Positions 26,209-34,389 of a stretch of DNA of 64,000 nucleotides are shown one piece after another. The notes under the pieces are model-generated. The model saw nothing but the letters and a program-made list of their open reading frames with translations. It searched no databases and was not told where the DNA came from. Where the stretch lies: NCBI RefSeq assembly GCF_001641335.1, contig NZ_LVEM01000003.1, positions 19,443-83,442 of the forward strand, read 5' to 3'. The first letter of the stretch is position 1; every line of letters starts with the position of its first letter. This DNA is from Bradyrhizobium stylosanthis (GTDB taxonomy: Bacteria > Pseudomonadota > Alphaproteobacteria > Rhizobiales > Xanthobacteraceae). A program made the position numbers and the translations under genes.

Positions 26209-26676
26209 GTGAACGCACCCGCCCGCCTCGACACGACGCCGCGCCTTGAGGACTTTCCGTTTCGGCTCAGCGACAACGTCCGCTTCGGCGACCTCGACCC
26301 GAACCAGCACGTCAACAACGCGGTCTACGCCACCTATTTCGAGACCGGCCGTGTCACGCTGATGAAGCTTCCCGAATACGGGCTGACCCCGCCGGGCCTC
26401 GCCTGGATCATGGTGCGGCTCGACATGCATTTTCGCGCGGAGCTGCACTGGCCGAACACGATCGAGCTCGGCCTTGGCGTCGTGAAACTGGGACGGACCT
26501 CGGTGACGTTCGAGCAGGTCGTGTTCTCGAACGGGACGTGCATTGCGTCGGCGACGTCGGTGGGCGTCCTGCTCGACGAGGCGACGCGGCGACCCGCGCC
26601 GCTGACCGCGGAGGTGATCGAGAAGCTCAGACCCTGGCACAAGCGCGGCATCGAGGTCGCGCCGCCGAGCATCTAG
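26209..26676 (+). CDS. Acyl-CoA thioesterase, hot-dog (4HBT) family
   Basis: A 155-residue hot-dog fold protein. The signature FGDLDPNQHVNNAVYATYFE includes the catalytic Asp of the 4-hydroxybenzoyl-CoA thioesterase group. FRAELHWPNTIELGLGV follows as the central strand. It probably hydrolyses an acyl-CoA; the substrate is unknown. The start is GTG at 26209, with GGAG 8 nt upstream. It is divergent from the ferredoxin reductase and convergent with the ferredoxin gene. Confidence 0.88.
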   Translation: MNAPARLDTTPRLEDFPFRLSDNVRFGDLDPNQHVNNAVYATYFETGRVTLMKLPEYGLTPPGLAWIMVRLDMHFRAELHWPNTIELGLGVVKLGRTSVTFEQVVFSNGTCIASATSVGVLLDEATRRPAPLTAEVIEKLRPWHKRGIEVAPPSI

Positions 26677-26691
26677 TATCCTAGGGGACGA

Positions 26692-27012
26692 TCAGGCCTG
26701 ACGTTCAGGCGTTCCGACGACGAGCCCGTCGAGTTCGTCGGAGACCTTGATCTGGCAGGACAGGCGCGAGTTCGGGCGCACGTCGAAGCCGAAATCGAGC
26801 ATGTCCTCTTCCATCGGCGTCGGGCTGCCGACCTTCTCGCGCCAGGCTTCGTCGACATAGACATGACAGGTCGCGCAGGCACAGGCGCCGCCGCATTCGG
26901 CTTCGATGCCGGGGATGCTGTTGCGGATGGCGGCTTCCATCACGGTTGCGCCGTTCTCGACTTCCACCGTACGGGTTTCGCCCTTGTGGTCGACAAAGTG
27001 AATCTTGGCCAT
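26692..27012 (-). CDS. [2Fe-2S] ferredoxin, adrenodoxin/FdVI type
   Basis: A 106-residue ferredoxin starting MAKIHFVDHKGE. Ligands follow the pattern CX5CX2C in AECGGACACATCHVY, with the fourth Cys in NSRLSCQIKV; the sequence MLDFGFDVRPNSRLSCQI is typical of the putidaredoxin/adrenodoxin class. Likely roles are electron supply to a cytochrome P450 or to Fe-S assembly. The start at 27012 is used because longer versions add Arg-rich sequence without family similarity. The TrxR-like reductase at 24998-26026 is a plausible electron donor. Confidence 0.92.
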   Translation of the reverse strand: MAKIHFVDHKGETRTVEVENGATVMEAAIRNSIPGIEAECGGACACATCHVYVDEAWREKVGSPTPMEEDMLDFGFDVRPNSRLSCQIKVSDELDGLVVGTPERQA

Positions 27013-27163
27013 GTGTGCTCGTGCTGCCGCGATGTTGGGAATGAAGGAGGGTCCGGGCTGTCCTATAACGGGTCGGTTAGCCCGGCGCCATAGCGTTTTC
27101 GAGCGGCGAGGATCCCACCGCGCGCGCAGAAAACCCGTCAAATCAAACGGCTACTGCGCGGAG

Positions 27164-27179
27164 CCCCACATTTGTGGGG
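27164..27179 (-). terminator. Hairpin after the Hpt gene
   Basis: CCCCACA and TGTGGGG form a 7-bp perfect stem with a 2-nt loop, 8 bp beyond the Hpt stop on the minus strand. No T-tract follows, so it may stop or stabilise the transcript only weakly. Confidence 0.35.
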
Positions 27180-27186
27180 GGCCTGC

Positions 27187-27627
27187 CTAATGCTTCAGGA
27201 TCGCGGCGATGGCGGCGCGGGCCTCGGCCACCGCCTCTTTCAGCGCGGCCAGGGCATGCGGCCGATCATGGCCGGTCCGGATCGCCGTCTCGAGGCCGGC
27301 AGCGGCGTCGGCCACCGCAAAGGCGCCGATCCCGCGGGCCGAGCCCTTGAGCTTGTGCGCGAGGGCGCCGGTCTCGGCCGGCACGGCCGTCATGGCCGCG
27401 AGCAGGCGAACCGCCTGCTCGGCGAACATTGCGAGCACTTCCTGCTCCAGCTCGGTGTCGCCAAGCGTCATCCGGGAGAGGTGGTCGAGGTCGAGCGGGC
27501 TGTCGACGGGCGCAAGCGGGGGCGAGGGCATCCAGTCTATCCGTTGCAGTTCAGGCGTCATGGCGCTGGCCCCGGCATCGCGTGACGGTTCCGCCGGTCC
27601 GGCGGCGAGTTCGCCCCACCCAAGCAT
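27187..27627 (-). CDS. Histidine phosphotransfer (Hpt) domain protein
   Basis: A 146-residue single Hpt domain. The phosphorylatable His91 is in ALAHKLKGSARGIGA, and the helices around it (LEQEVLAMFAEQAVRLL before, AAAGLETAIRTG after) match the four-helix bundle. It should relay phosphate between a hybrid kinase and a response regulator, but no cognate kinase is adjacent. The start at 27627 is uncertain; an internal Met at 27561 is an alternative and neither has a clear ribosome site. It is divergent from the giant protein gene, with a CtrA box between them. Confidence 0.85.
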   Translation of the reverse strand: MLGWGELAAGPAEPSRDAGASAMTPELQRIDWMPSPPLAPVDSPLDLDHLSRMTLGDTELEQEVLAMFAEQAVRLLAAMTAVPAETGALAHKLKGSARGIGAFAVADAAAGLETAIRTGHDRPHALAALKEAVAEARAAIAAILKH

Positions 27628-27957
27628 GGAAATGGTTAACGAAATGTTTGGGCCGTTTTACCTAAATCCGCCCGCATATTGACGAAAAGTTGCCGCAATC
27701 GGCCGAGTCCGGTGGAGAATTGCATTTGTTGCTAAGGCGTTAGGGCGCGATCCTGTTAACGATGATTAAGATTGTCTTAATCGCAGGCATTTCATTCGCG
27801 ACGCTCTGCCAATAGGATGTTGCGGAAATTGGCGGACAAGCCGTCCGGGTGGGGACGGCTCGGAGATCCGCATAAGCGGCATGATCCGGTCTGTGGGCTT
27901 GCGTAGCGCGCAGGGCTCGCGGGGGGCGTGTACAAGTAACGAGGGCTCGGACTGAAC
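27628..27957. other. Divergent regulatory region between the Hpt and giant-protein genes
   Basis: These 330 bp contain the CtrA box (27766-27780), extra TTAAC half-sites near 27635 and 27756, and a hairpin AGCCGTCC/GGACGGCT (27839-27860) that would fall in the leader of the giant-protein mRNA. The DNA is noticeably more A+T-rich than the flanking genes. No gene is seen. Confidence 0.6.
27766..27780. promoter_or_regulatory. CtrA-binding box TTAA-N7-TTAA
   Basis: TTAA at 27766-27769 and TTAA at 27777-27780 are separated by exactly 7 nt, the consensus for the cell-cycle regulator CtrA. It lies 178 bp before the giant protein and 139 bp before the divergent Hpt gene. In a high-G+C genome a chance match inside a promoter region is unlikely. 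Confidence 0.65.
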
Positions 27958-30900
27958 ATGGCGAACACTCCCAAAAAGGTCAAAGACCCCACAGAAGTTG
28001 CGCTTTCTGCGATCCAGGAAGCCCTGAACATCAGCGATACCGCTGCGGACACCAGCCGCAACGCCTCGATGCGCGGCGAAACGGCGCCCCAGGTGGCGCC
28101 GCCCGCGCCCCCGGCGTTCGACGAGCCGGACTTCGAGCCGCGCCCCGCCGCCAACGAGCGCTCGACCGTGTTCGACACGATCGAGGAGCCGCGCACCACG
28201 CGCCGCGCCGCCAATGACGACCGCGAGACCATCGGCCAGCTGCTCCAGGCGCTTCAGAAGGGCCGCCCTGCCCGCAGCGTCTACACCTTCGCCACCATCT
28301 TTGCCGGCGTCTGGCTCGCCGCCTGCGCCGCGCTGACCGTCGGCTTCCTGCCCTCGATCCAGGCCGCCATGGGCCAGAGCGGCGGCGTGCTCGTCATCGC
28401 CGGCCTGATCGCGATGTTCTTCGCACCCATCATGCTGTTCTACTTCCTGGCGAGCCTCGTCTGGCGCGGCCAGGAAATGCGCATGATCGCCCAGGCGATG
28501 GCCCAGGTCGCGATCCGCTTCTCCGAGCCCGAAGGCTCGGCCTCCGATTCCATGGTCACCGTCGGCCAGGCCATCCGCCGCGAGGTCGCGGCGATGGGCG
28601 ACGGCATCGAGCGCGCGATCGCGCGCGCCGGCGAGCTCGAAACGCTGGTCGCCAACGAGGTCGCGGCGCTCGAGCGCGCCTATAGCGACAACGAAGTGCG
28701 CATCCGCGCCCTGCTCCAGGACATCGCGCATCAGCGTGACAATCTGGTCGGCCAGGCCGAGCAGGTCCGCAGCGCCATCTCCGGCGTGCAGATCGACCTG
28801 CGCCACGACATCGCGCTGATCTCCGACGCCATCGCCTCGCGCGTCGACGAGGTCGCCAAGTCCATCACCGGCGCGCTGGAAGAGCGCGGCGCCCACATCA
28901 CCAGCGCGCTGAGCAATGCCGGCGACAACATGATCCTGGCGCTCGGCGAGCGCGGCGGCGACCTGCTCGACCGCCTCGAGGAAGCCAGCAACGAGACCAC
29001 GCGCGCCGTGCTCGATGCCAGCGAGCGGCTGACCACCAGCCTCAACTTCAAGACCGGCCACGTCCACGACGAGTTCGTCGACCTCGCCGACCGCGTCCAC
29101 GAGATGCTGAACGAGCGTATCGACCGCATCACCGGCGAGTTCGAGCAGCGCTCCGCCGCGATCGTCGACGGTATCTCCGAGCGCACCGAGCAGGTGCACG
29201 ACTCCTTGAAGAACTCGTCGGACTCGCTGCTGCTCGAGCTCGAGCTGCGCTCCAACGACCTCTCGGCCAAGATCGACGACGCCGGCAGCCGCCTCGCCAA
29301 CCACATCATGACGAGCGGCGACAAGGCGAGTGAGGCGCTCGACGCCACCGTCAACACCCTCGTCGCCAAGGTCGTCAGCCAGACCGAGACCGCGCACGAC
29401 TCGCTGTCGCTGCAGATGAGCGCCTTCGACGAGCTGGTGAAGAACCAGGGCACCGAGCTGGTCGAGAAGTTCGCGCGCGATTCCGGCACGCTGGGCGCGC
29501 TGATCACCCGCCACATCTCCGAGTTCGACCGCACCGTGAAGACGTTCGGCGGCGAGATCGTCGATCGCATGGGCCAGCGCACGCAGGACATCCACGAGTC
29601 GCTGAAGACCTATGTCGACAATTTCGACACCCGCCTCACCTCGAACGGCGGCCAGATCACGGCCGTGCTCGACCAGCGCCTGGTCGAGTTCGAGACCACG
29701 ATCGGCGAACGCGTCACCAACCTCGACGCCTCGCTGAACGGCAAGATCGCCGGCCTCGACAACACGATCGAAGGCCACATCAAGACCTTCGACGAGCAGC
29801 TCGGCGGCCGCGTCGGCGCGCTGGAGCAGTCGTTCGACACCCGCGCGAGGTCCGTCACCGAGACCATCGACGGGCGTCTCAACACGCTCGCGACCTCGCT
29901 CACCGACGGTGCCGCGCAGGCGATCCAGTCGATCGACTCCCGCCTCACCCACCTCACGTCGTCCCTCACCGACGGCGCTTCGCAGGCCATCGAGACCATC
30001 GATGCGCGCCTCAACCACCTCTCGACCTCGCTGACCGATGGTGCGTCGCAGACCATCCAGTCGATCGACACTCGCCTGACCCACCTCACGACGACGCTCA
30101 ACGGCGGCGCGACGCAGGCGCTCGAATCCATCGACTCCCGCCTCACCTACCTGACGACCGCCGTGACCAACGGCGCCTCGCAGGCCGTGCAGTCGATCGA
30201 CACGCGCCTCACGCTGCTGACCTCGACGATCACCGACGGCACCGCGCAGGCGATCGAGGCGGTCGACCGCCGCATCACCGGCGTCACCGAGCTGATCGAC
30301 GGCCGCAGCACGCACCTGACCGACACGGTCACGGCGCGCTTCCAGGACATCCAGCAGGCCATCGAGACCAAGGTCGGCTCGGTCGCCAACGACATCGACG
30401 TCCGCGTGGCGCAGTTCGAAGACCTGCTCGGCTCGCGCGTCGAGGCCGTGGCCGGCCGCATCGAGAGCAGCGGCCGCCAGGCCAGCGAGGACATGATGTC
30501 CCGCGCCGAGATGATCTCGACCGCGATCCGCTCGCATGTCGAGGACGCCGAGCGCTCGCTCACCAACCTCGTCGTCAACACCAGCGAGACGATCCAGACC
30601 GGTGCGCGCACCGCCCAGCAGTCGCTGATGACGGTCTCCTCCGACGTCAACGCCCAGCTCAAGATGACCTCGTCCGAGGTCGAGCGCGCGCTGACCGCGG
30701 TCGGCACCGGCGCTGCGAACTCGATCCTGACCAGCGCCCGCGAGGCGCAGTCGAGCCTGGTCGCCGCCTCGGGCGATGCGTCCACCCAGATCAAGGGCCT
30801 CGCGGCCGACGTCGAACGCACGCTGTCCGCGGCGGGCTCGGCGACCGCAGCCTCGATCCTGGCCGGCGCCCGCGAGGTGCAGACCACGCTCGTCACGGCG

Positions 30901-33672
30901 TCCTCGGACGCGGCCAACCACGTCAAGACGCTCACCGCCGACGTGCAGCGCTCGCTCTCGATGGCAGGCACCACCACGGCGGAATCGATCACCGCCGGCG
31001 CCCGCGACGCGCAGAGCGCGCTGGTCGCGGTCTCGAGCGAGACCGCCAACCAGATCAAGGCGCTGTCCTCGGACGTGCAGCGCTCGCTCTCGATGGCAGG
31101 CACCGCGACGGCCGAGAGCATCATGGCCGGCGCCCGCGAAGCCCAGAGCACGCTGGTCACGGCATCCACGGATGCGGCAAGCCAGGTCAAGTCGCTCGCG
31201 GCCGAAGTGCATCGTTCGCTCTCGCAGGTCGGTCAGACCACCGCCGAGACGATCACCACCAGCGCCCGCGACGCCCAGAGCACGCTTCTTGCTGTCTCCG
31301 CCGAGCAGACCGGCCAGGTCCGTTCGCTCGCGGCCGAGATGCAGCGCGCGCTGGCGACCGCCGGCGGCGCCACCATCGAGGCGCTCACCAGCGGCGTGCG
31401 CGAGGCGCAGGGCACCCTGATCTCCTCCTCCACGGAAGCTGCGAGCCAGATCAAATCGCTCACCACGGATATCGAGCGCACGCTGACCGCGGTCGGCGCC
31501 GACACCGCCTCGACCATCCTGAACAGCGCGCGTGAGGCCCAGACCTCGCTGACCTCGACCTCGGCGGACGCCGCGAGCCAGATCCGCACGATCTCGACCG
31601 AGATCGAGCGTGCGCTGAGCTCGGCGACCACGAACGCGACCAACGACATCCAGACCAGCGCGCTGAATGCCCAGAACGCGCTGATCTCCGCCTCCAACGA
31701 GGCGAGCTCGCGCGTCAAGTCGAGCTCGGCCGACGTCGAGCGCTCCGTGCTCGCCGCCAGCTCCAGCTTCGGCCAGGCCATGACTGGCAAGACCGACGAG
31801 ATCGTCACCTATGTGCAGCAGCAGGCCGACCGCCTGTCGAACATGATCGACTCCAAGCGCGGCGCCCTGGTCGACGCGATCGGCTCGAAGACCAGCCAGC
31901 TCACGCTCGACATCGACCGCGTCACCTCCGATGCGCTCAAGTCGATCGAGACGCGCGGCCATGCGTTCTCGCAGACCATGATGGGCAACGGCTCCGAAGT
32001 CGCCCGCACCATCAACGCGGCAAGCGAGATCGCCACCAGCGCGGTGGGCAAGTCGCTCAAGGACCTCGAGCAGGCCTCGCGTTCCGCGATCGACCAGTCG
32101 CGCCAGGTCTCGATCGCGGCCGTCACCGAGATGCAGGAGACCAGCAAGATCCTGCGCACCGACACGGTCGCCCTGTTCGAGCGCCTGCGCGAAGGCAACA
32201 TCCTCCTCCAGGAGGTGCTGACCGGTGCGCACGACAACCTCAACTCGCTCGAGCGGGCGCTGGTGACGCGTGTCGCCGACTTCGTCTCGGCGATGAACGA
32301 CGTCACCTCGCGCAACGGTGCGGCGACGCAGAACCTGGAAGACCAGCTCAACGTCTTCAACAGCAAGACCACGAAGGCGCTCCAGGACCTCGGCGAGCTG
32401 TCGACCCAGTTCGACGCACACGGCAAGGCCCTGGTCGACGCCGCCCAGGTCGTCGAGCAGAGCAACAAGAACACCACCGCCTCGCTCGCCGAGCGCAAGC
32501 AGGCGCTGGAATCGCTCGTCACCACGATCGACCTGCGCACGGCCGATCTCGACCAGCGACTGTCGCGCTTCACCGGCCTGCTCGATGAATCGCTGGCCGC
32601 GGCCGAAGAGCGTGCCCGCGACATCGCCCGCGTCGTCGCCGAGACCGCCGGTGCGGGATCTGCCGCGATCACCCGCCAGTTCGAGGCGGTGCGGTCGGCG
32701 TCCGAGGAAGAGCACCGCCAGACCATCGAGGCGATGCACGACATCTACCGCCAGACTACGGACGAGGCGGATGCGATGTTCAAGCAGTCGACCGAGAAGT
32801 TCACCAACCTCGTGTCCAGCATGAAGCAGATGGCCTTCGAGATGCACAACGAGCTCGAAGCCACCCGCAACGAGCTGCGCCGCGGCGTGCTCGAGATGCC
32901 GCAGGAGGCCGCCGAGAGCACTGCGCAGATGCGCAAGGTGATCGTCGACCAGATCGAGGCCCTCGCCGAGCTCAACCGTATCGTGGCCCAGCATGGCCGC
33001 GGCCTCGACGTCAGCACGACGGGCCGCGCGTCCGTCGCCGTCCAGCGCCAGGAAGAGCCGATGATGGCGTCTGCCGGCGGTCGTGGCACGGAGACCCGCA
33101 TGCGCGACACCGGCAGCGCCTCGACGCTGCCGCCGCCGGACCTCGGCATGCCCGCCACCTCGCGCCGCACCGAAGCGCCGCCGGTCGCCCCCGGCAACGA
33201 CCAGGGCCGCGACGGCTGGCTGTCGGACCTGCTGAACCGCACGGACGCCAACCAGGCCGCTCCGGCCGGCCGTCCCGAGGCTCCGCGTGCACGCCCGGCG
33301 CCCGCCCCGCAACCGCAGGCCCCGCAGGGTAGCGGCAATCCGCTGGAATCGCTGTCGCTCGACATCGGCCGGCTGATGGACCGCAACCTCGCCGCCGAGA
33401 TGTGGGACCGCTACCAGCGCGGCGAGAACAAGGCCTTCACCAAGCGCCTGTACACGCCCGCCGGCCAGAAGGCCTTTGACGAGGTCGCCCGCAAGTACCG
33501 CGCCGACCGCAACTTCAAGGGCACGGTCGACCGCTACGTCGCCGAGTTCGAGCGCCTGCTCGACGAAGTCGCCCGCGACGGCCGCGGCCCGCAGGAGCTG
33601 CGCGGCCACCTGACCTCGGAGACGGGTCTGGTCTACACGCTGCTCGCCCACGCGGCGGGCCGGCTGGGGTAA
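27958..33672 (+). CDS. Giant repeat-built membrane protein, probable growth-pole-ring (GPR/RgsE-like) protein
   Basis: A 1904-residue protein. An acidic, Pro-rich N-terminus precedes two TM helices (about 109-131 and 142-168); the remaining ~1730 residues are almost all helical. Six 22-residue repeats occupy residues 640-771 (RLTHLTSSLTDGASQAIETI type) and nine 44-residue repeats residues 883-1278 (AREAQSTLVTASTDAASQVK type), the 22-residue period of apolipoprotein A1/A4/E. A distinct globular C-terminal domain (about 1790-1904) has LDIGRLMDRNLAAEMWDRYQ. Size, two TMs and apolipoprotein-like repeats match Agrobacterium GPR and Sinorhizobium RgsE, which ring the growth pole in rhizobia. Orthology is inferred from architecture. 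Ribosome site weak (GAGGG at 10 nt). Confidence 0.85.
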   Translation: MANTPKKVKDPTEVALSAIQEALNISDTAADTSRNASMRGETAPQVAPPAPPAFDEPDFEPRPAANERSTVFDTIEEPRTTRRAANDDRETIGQLLQALQKGRPARSVYTFATIFAGVWLAACAALTVGFLPSIQAAMGQSGGVLVIAGLIAMFFAPIMLFYFLASLVWRGQEMRMIAQAMAQVAIRFSEPEGSASDSMVTVGQAIRREVAAMGDGIERAIARAGELETLVANEVAALERAYSDNEVRIRALLQDIAHQRDNLVGQAEQVRSAISGVQIDLRHDIALISDAIASRVDEVAKSITGALEERGAHITSALSNAGDNMILALGERGGDLLDRLEEASNETTRAVLDASERLTTSLNFKTGHVHDEFVDLADRVHEMLNERIDRITGEFEQRSAAIVDGISERTEQVHDSLKNSSDSLLLELELRSNDLSAKIDDAGSRLANHIMTSGDKASEALDATVNTLVAKVVSQTETAHDSLSLQMSAFDELVKNQGTELVEKFARDSGTLGALITRHISEFDRTVKTFGGEIVDRMGQRTQDIHESLKTYVDNFDTRLTSNGGQITAVLDQRLVEFETTIGERVTNLDASLNGKIAGLDNTIEGHIKTFDEQLGGRVGALEQSFDTRARSVTETIDGRLNTLATSLTDGAAQAIQSIDSRLTHLTSSLTDGASQAIETIDARLNHLSTSLTDGASQTIQSIDTRLTHLTTTLNGGATQALESIDSRLTYLTTAVTNGASQAVQSIDTRLTLLTSTITDGTAQAIEAVDRRITGVTELIDGRSTHLTDTVTARFQDIQQAIETKVGSVANDIDVRVAQFEDLLGSRVEAVAGRIESSGRQASEDMMSRAEMISTAIRSHVEDAERSLTNLVVNTSETIQTGARTAQQSLMTVSSDVNAQLKMTSSEVERALTAVGTGAANSILTSAREAQSSLVAASGDASTQIKGLAADVERTLSAAGSATAASILAGAREVQTTLVTASSDAANHVKTLTADVQRSLSMAGTTTAESITAGARDAQSALVAVSSETANQIKALSSDVQRSLSMAGTATAESIMAGAREAQSTLVTASTDAASQVKSLAAEVHRSLSQVGQTTAETITTSARDAQSTLLAVSAEQTGQVRSLAAEMQRALATAGGATIEALTSGVREAQGTLISSSTEAASQIKSLTTDIERTLTAVGADTASTILNSAREAQTSLTSTSADAASQIRTISTEIERALSSATTNATNDIQTSALNAQNALISASNEASSRVKSSSADVERSVLAASSSFGQAMTGKTDEIVTYVQQQADRLSNMIDSKRGALVDAIGSKTSQLTLDIDRVTSDALKSIETRGHAFSQTMMGNGSEVARTINAASEIATSAVGKSLKDLEQASRSAIDQSRQVSIAAVTEMQETSKILRTDTVALFERLREGNILLQEVLTGAHDNLNSLERALVTRVADFVSAMNDVTSRNGAATQNLEDQLNVFNSKTTKALQDLGELSTQFDAHGKALVDAAQVVEQSNKNTTASLAERKQALESLVTTIDLRTADLDQRLSRFTGLLDESLAAAEERARDIARVVAETAGAGSAAITRQFEAVRSASEEEHRQTIEAMHDIYRQTTDEADAMFKQSTEKFTNLVSSMKQMAFEMHNELEATRNELRRGVLEMPQEAAESTAQMRKVIVDQIEALAELNRIVAQHGRGLDVSTTGRASVAVQRQEEPMMASAGGRGTETRMRDTGSASTLPPPDLGMPATSRRTEAPPVAPGNDQGRDGWLSDLLNRTDANQAAPAGRPEAPRARPAPAPQPQAPQGSGNPLESLSLDIGRLMDRNLAAEMWDRYQRGENKAFTKRLYTPAGQKAFDEVARKYRADRNFKGTVDRYVAEFERLLDEVARDGRGPQELRGHLTSETGLVYTLLAHAAGRLG
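29875..30270 (+). repeat. Six tandem 66-bp coding repeats (22 residues) in the giant protein
   Basis: Each unit reads approximately RL-x-x-L-x-x-x-L-T-D-G-A-x-Q-A-I-x-S-I-D-x. Units differ at both DNA and protein level, so the array is old rather than newly amplified. Confidence 0.9.
30604..31791 (+). repeat. Nine tandem 132-bp coding repeats (44 residues) in the giant protein
   Basis: Units begin AREAQ and carry a central Q(I/V)K followed by a VER or VQR segment; each 44-residue unit looks like two fused 22-residue elements. The last unit is degenerate. Two neighbouring units share the identical stretch VQRSLSMAGT, which hints at local gene conversion or recent duplication. Confidence 0.88.
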
Positions 33673-33693
33673 GCGCGACAACGACACGAATAG

Positions 33694-33723
33694 AAAACGG
33701 AGGCCTCACGGCCTCCGTTTTTG
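33694..33723. terminator. Bidirectional intrinsic terminator
   Basis: AAAACGGAGGC (33694-33704) and GCCTCCGTTTT (33711-33721) form an 11-bp stem with a 6-nt loop, flanked by A- and T-runs on both sides. It separates the convergent giant-protein and CrbR-like genes and can serve both. Confidence 0.88.
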
Positions 33724-33739
33724 TTTGGATGTCCCTGGC

Positions 33740-34387
33740 TCAATTGCCGCCGGGTTGGGCGAACGACAGCCGCTCGGCCAGCACCGCGGCCTGGGTGCGC
33801 GAACCGACGCCGAGCTTGCGCAGGATCGTCGAGACGTGGCCTTTCACGGTCTGCTCGGCGATGTCGAGCTCGCCAGCGATCTGCTTGTTGAGCTTGCCCT
33901 CCACGATCATCGCGAGAATGCGCAGCTGCTGCGCCGACAGCGTGGCCATTCGCGCGGCGAGCTCGACATCGGAGCTCTGGATCGAGCCGCGGCCGCCGAC
34001 ATTGGGAGGCATCCAGATCTCGCCTGCGAGGATCTTCGTGATCGCCTCCGCCATCTCCGGCAGGCCGAGCGATTTCGGAATGTAGCCGGATGCGCCGTAG
34101 GCGATGGCGCGGCGGATCGTGGCGGCGTCCTGCCGCGCCGAGATGATCGCCACCGGCACCGTCGGGAACTGGGCCGAGAGGATGAACAGCGCGGCAAACC
34201 CCTGGATGCCCGGCATGGTCAGGTCCCAGAGGATCAGGTCGATGTCGTCCGACTGGACCGTCAGGACGCCGATCGCCTCGTCCAGCGACTGGCAGGCGAC
34301 GATGTCGAGATCGGGCAACACGCTCGACAGCGCGCTGCGCAACGCGGCCTGCACCAGCGGATGGTCGTCGCCGATCAGGATGCGCAT
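33740..34387 (-). CDS. NarL/FixJ-type response regulator, CrbR-like
   Basis: A 215-residue regulator with a receiver domain (1-120; GDDHP, phosphorylatable Asp in ILWDLTMPG near residue 55, Lys in GYIPKSLG) and a LuxR-type HTH (about 148-208; LSAQQLRILAMIVEGKLNKQ, then EQTVKGHVSTILRKL). It starts 2 bp after the stop of the symporter-kinase gene, so the two form one operon. The pair resembles CrbS/CrbR, which activates acetyl-CoA synthetase in Vibrio and Pseudomonas during the acetate switch. Confidence 0.9.
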   Translation of the reverse strand: MRILIGDDHPLVQAALRSALSSVLPDLDIVACQSLDEAIGVLTVQSDDIDLILWDLTMPGIQGFAALFILSAQFPTVPVAIISARQDAATIRRAIAYGASGYIPKSLGLPEMAEAITKILAGEIWMPPNVGGRGSIQSSDVELAARMATLSAQQLRILAMIVEGKLNKQIAGELDIAEQTVKGHVSTILRKLGVGSRTQAAVLAERLSFAQPGGN

Positions 34388-34389
34388 TG

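Noticed and set aside
27766..33687. A 1973-codon open frame on the minus strand covering the whole giant protein gene
   Set aside because: It mirrors the plus-strand gene exactly. In GC3-biased codons the antisense frame rarely meets stops, and the repeats copy that property. Its product is low complexity with no domain, and it has no ribosome site.
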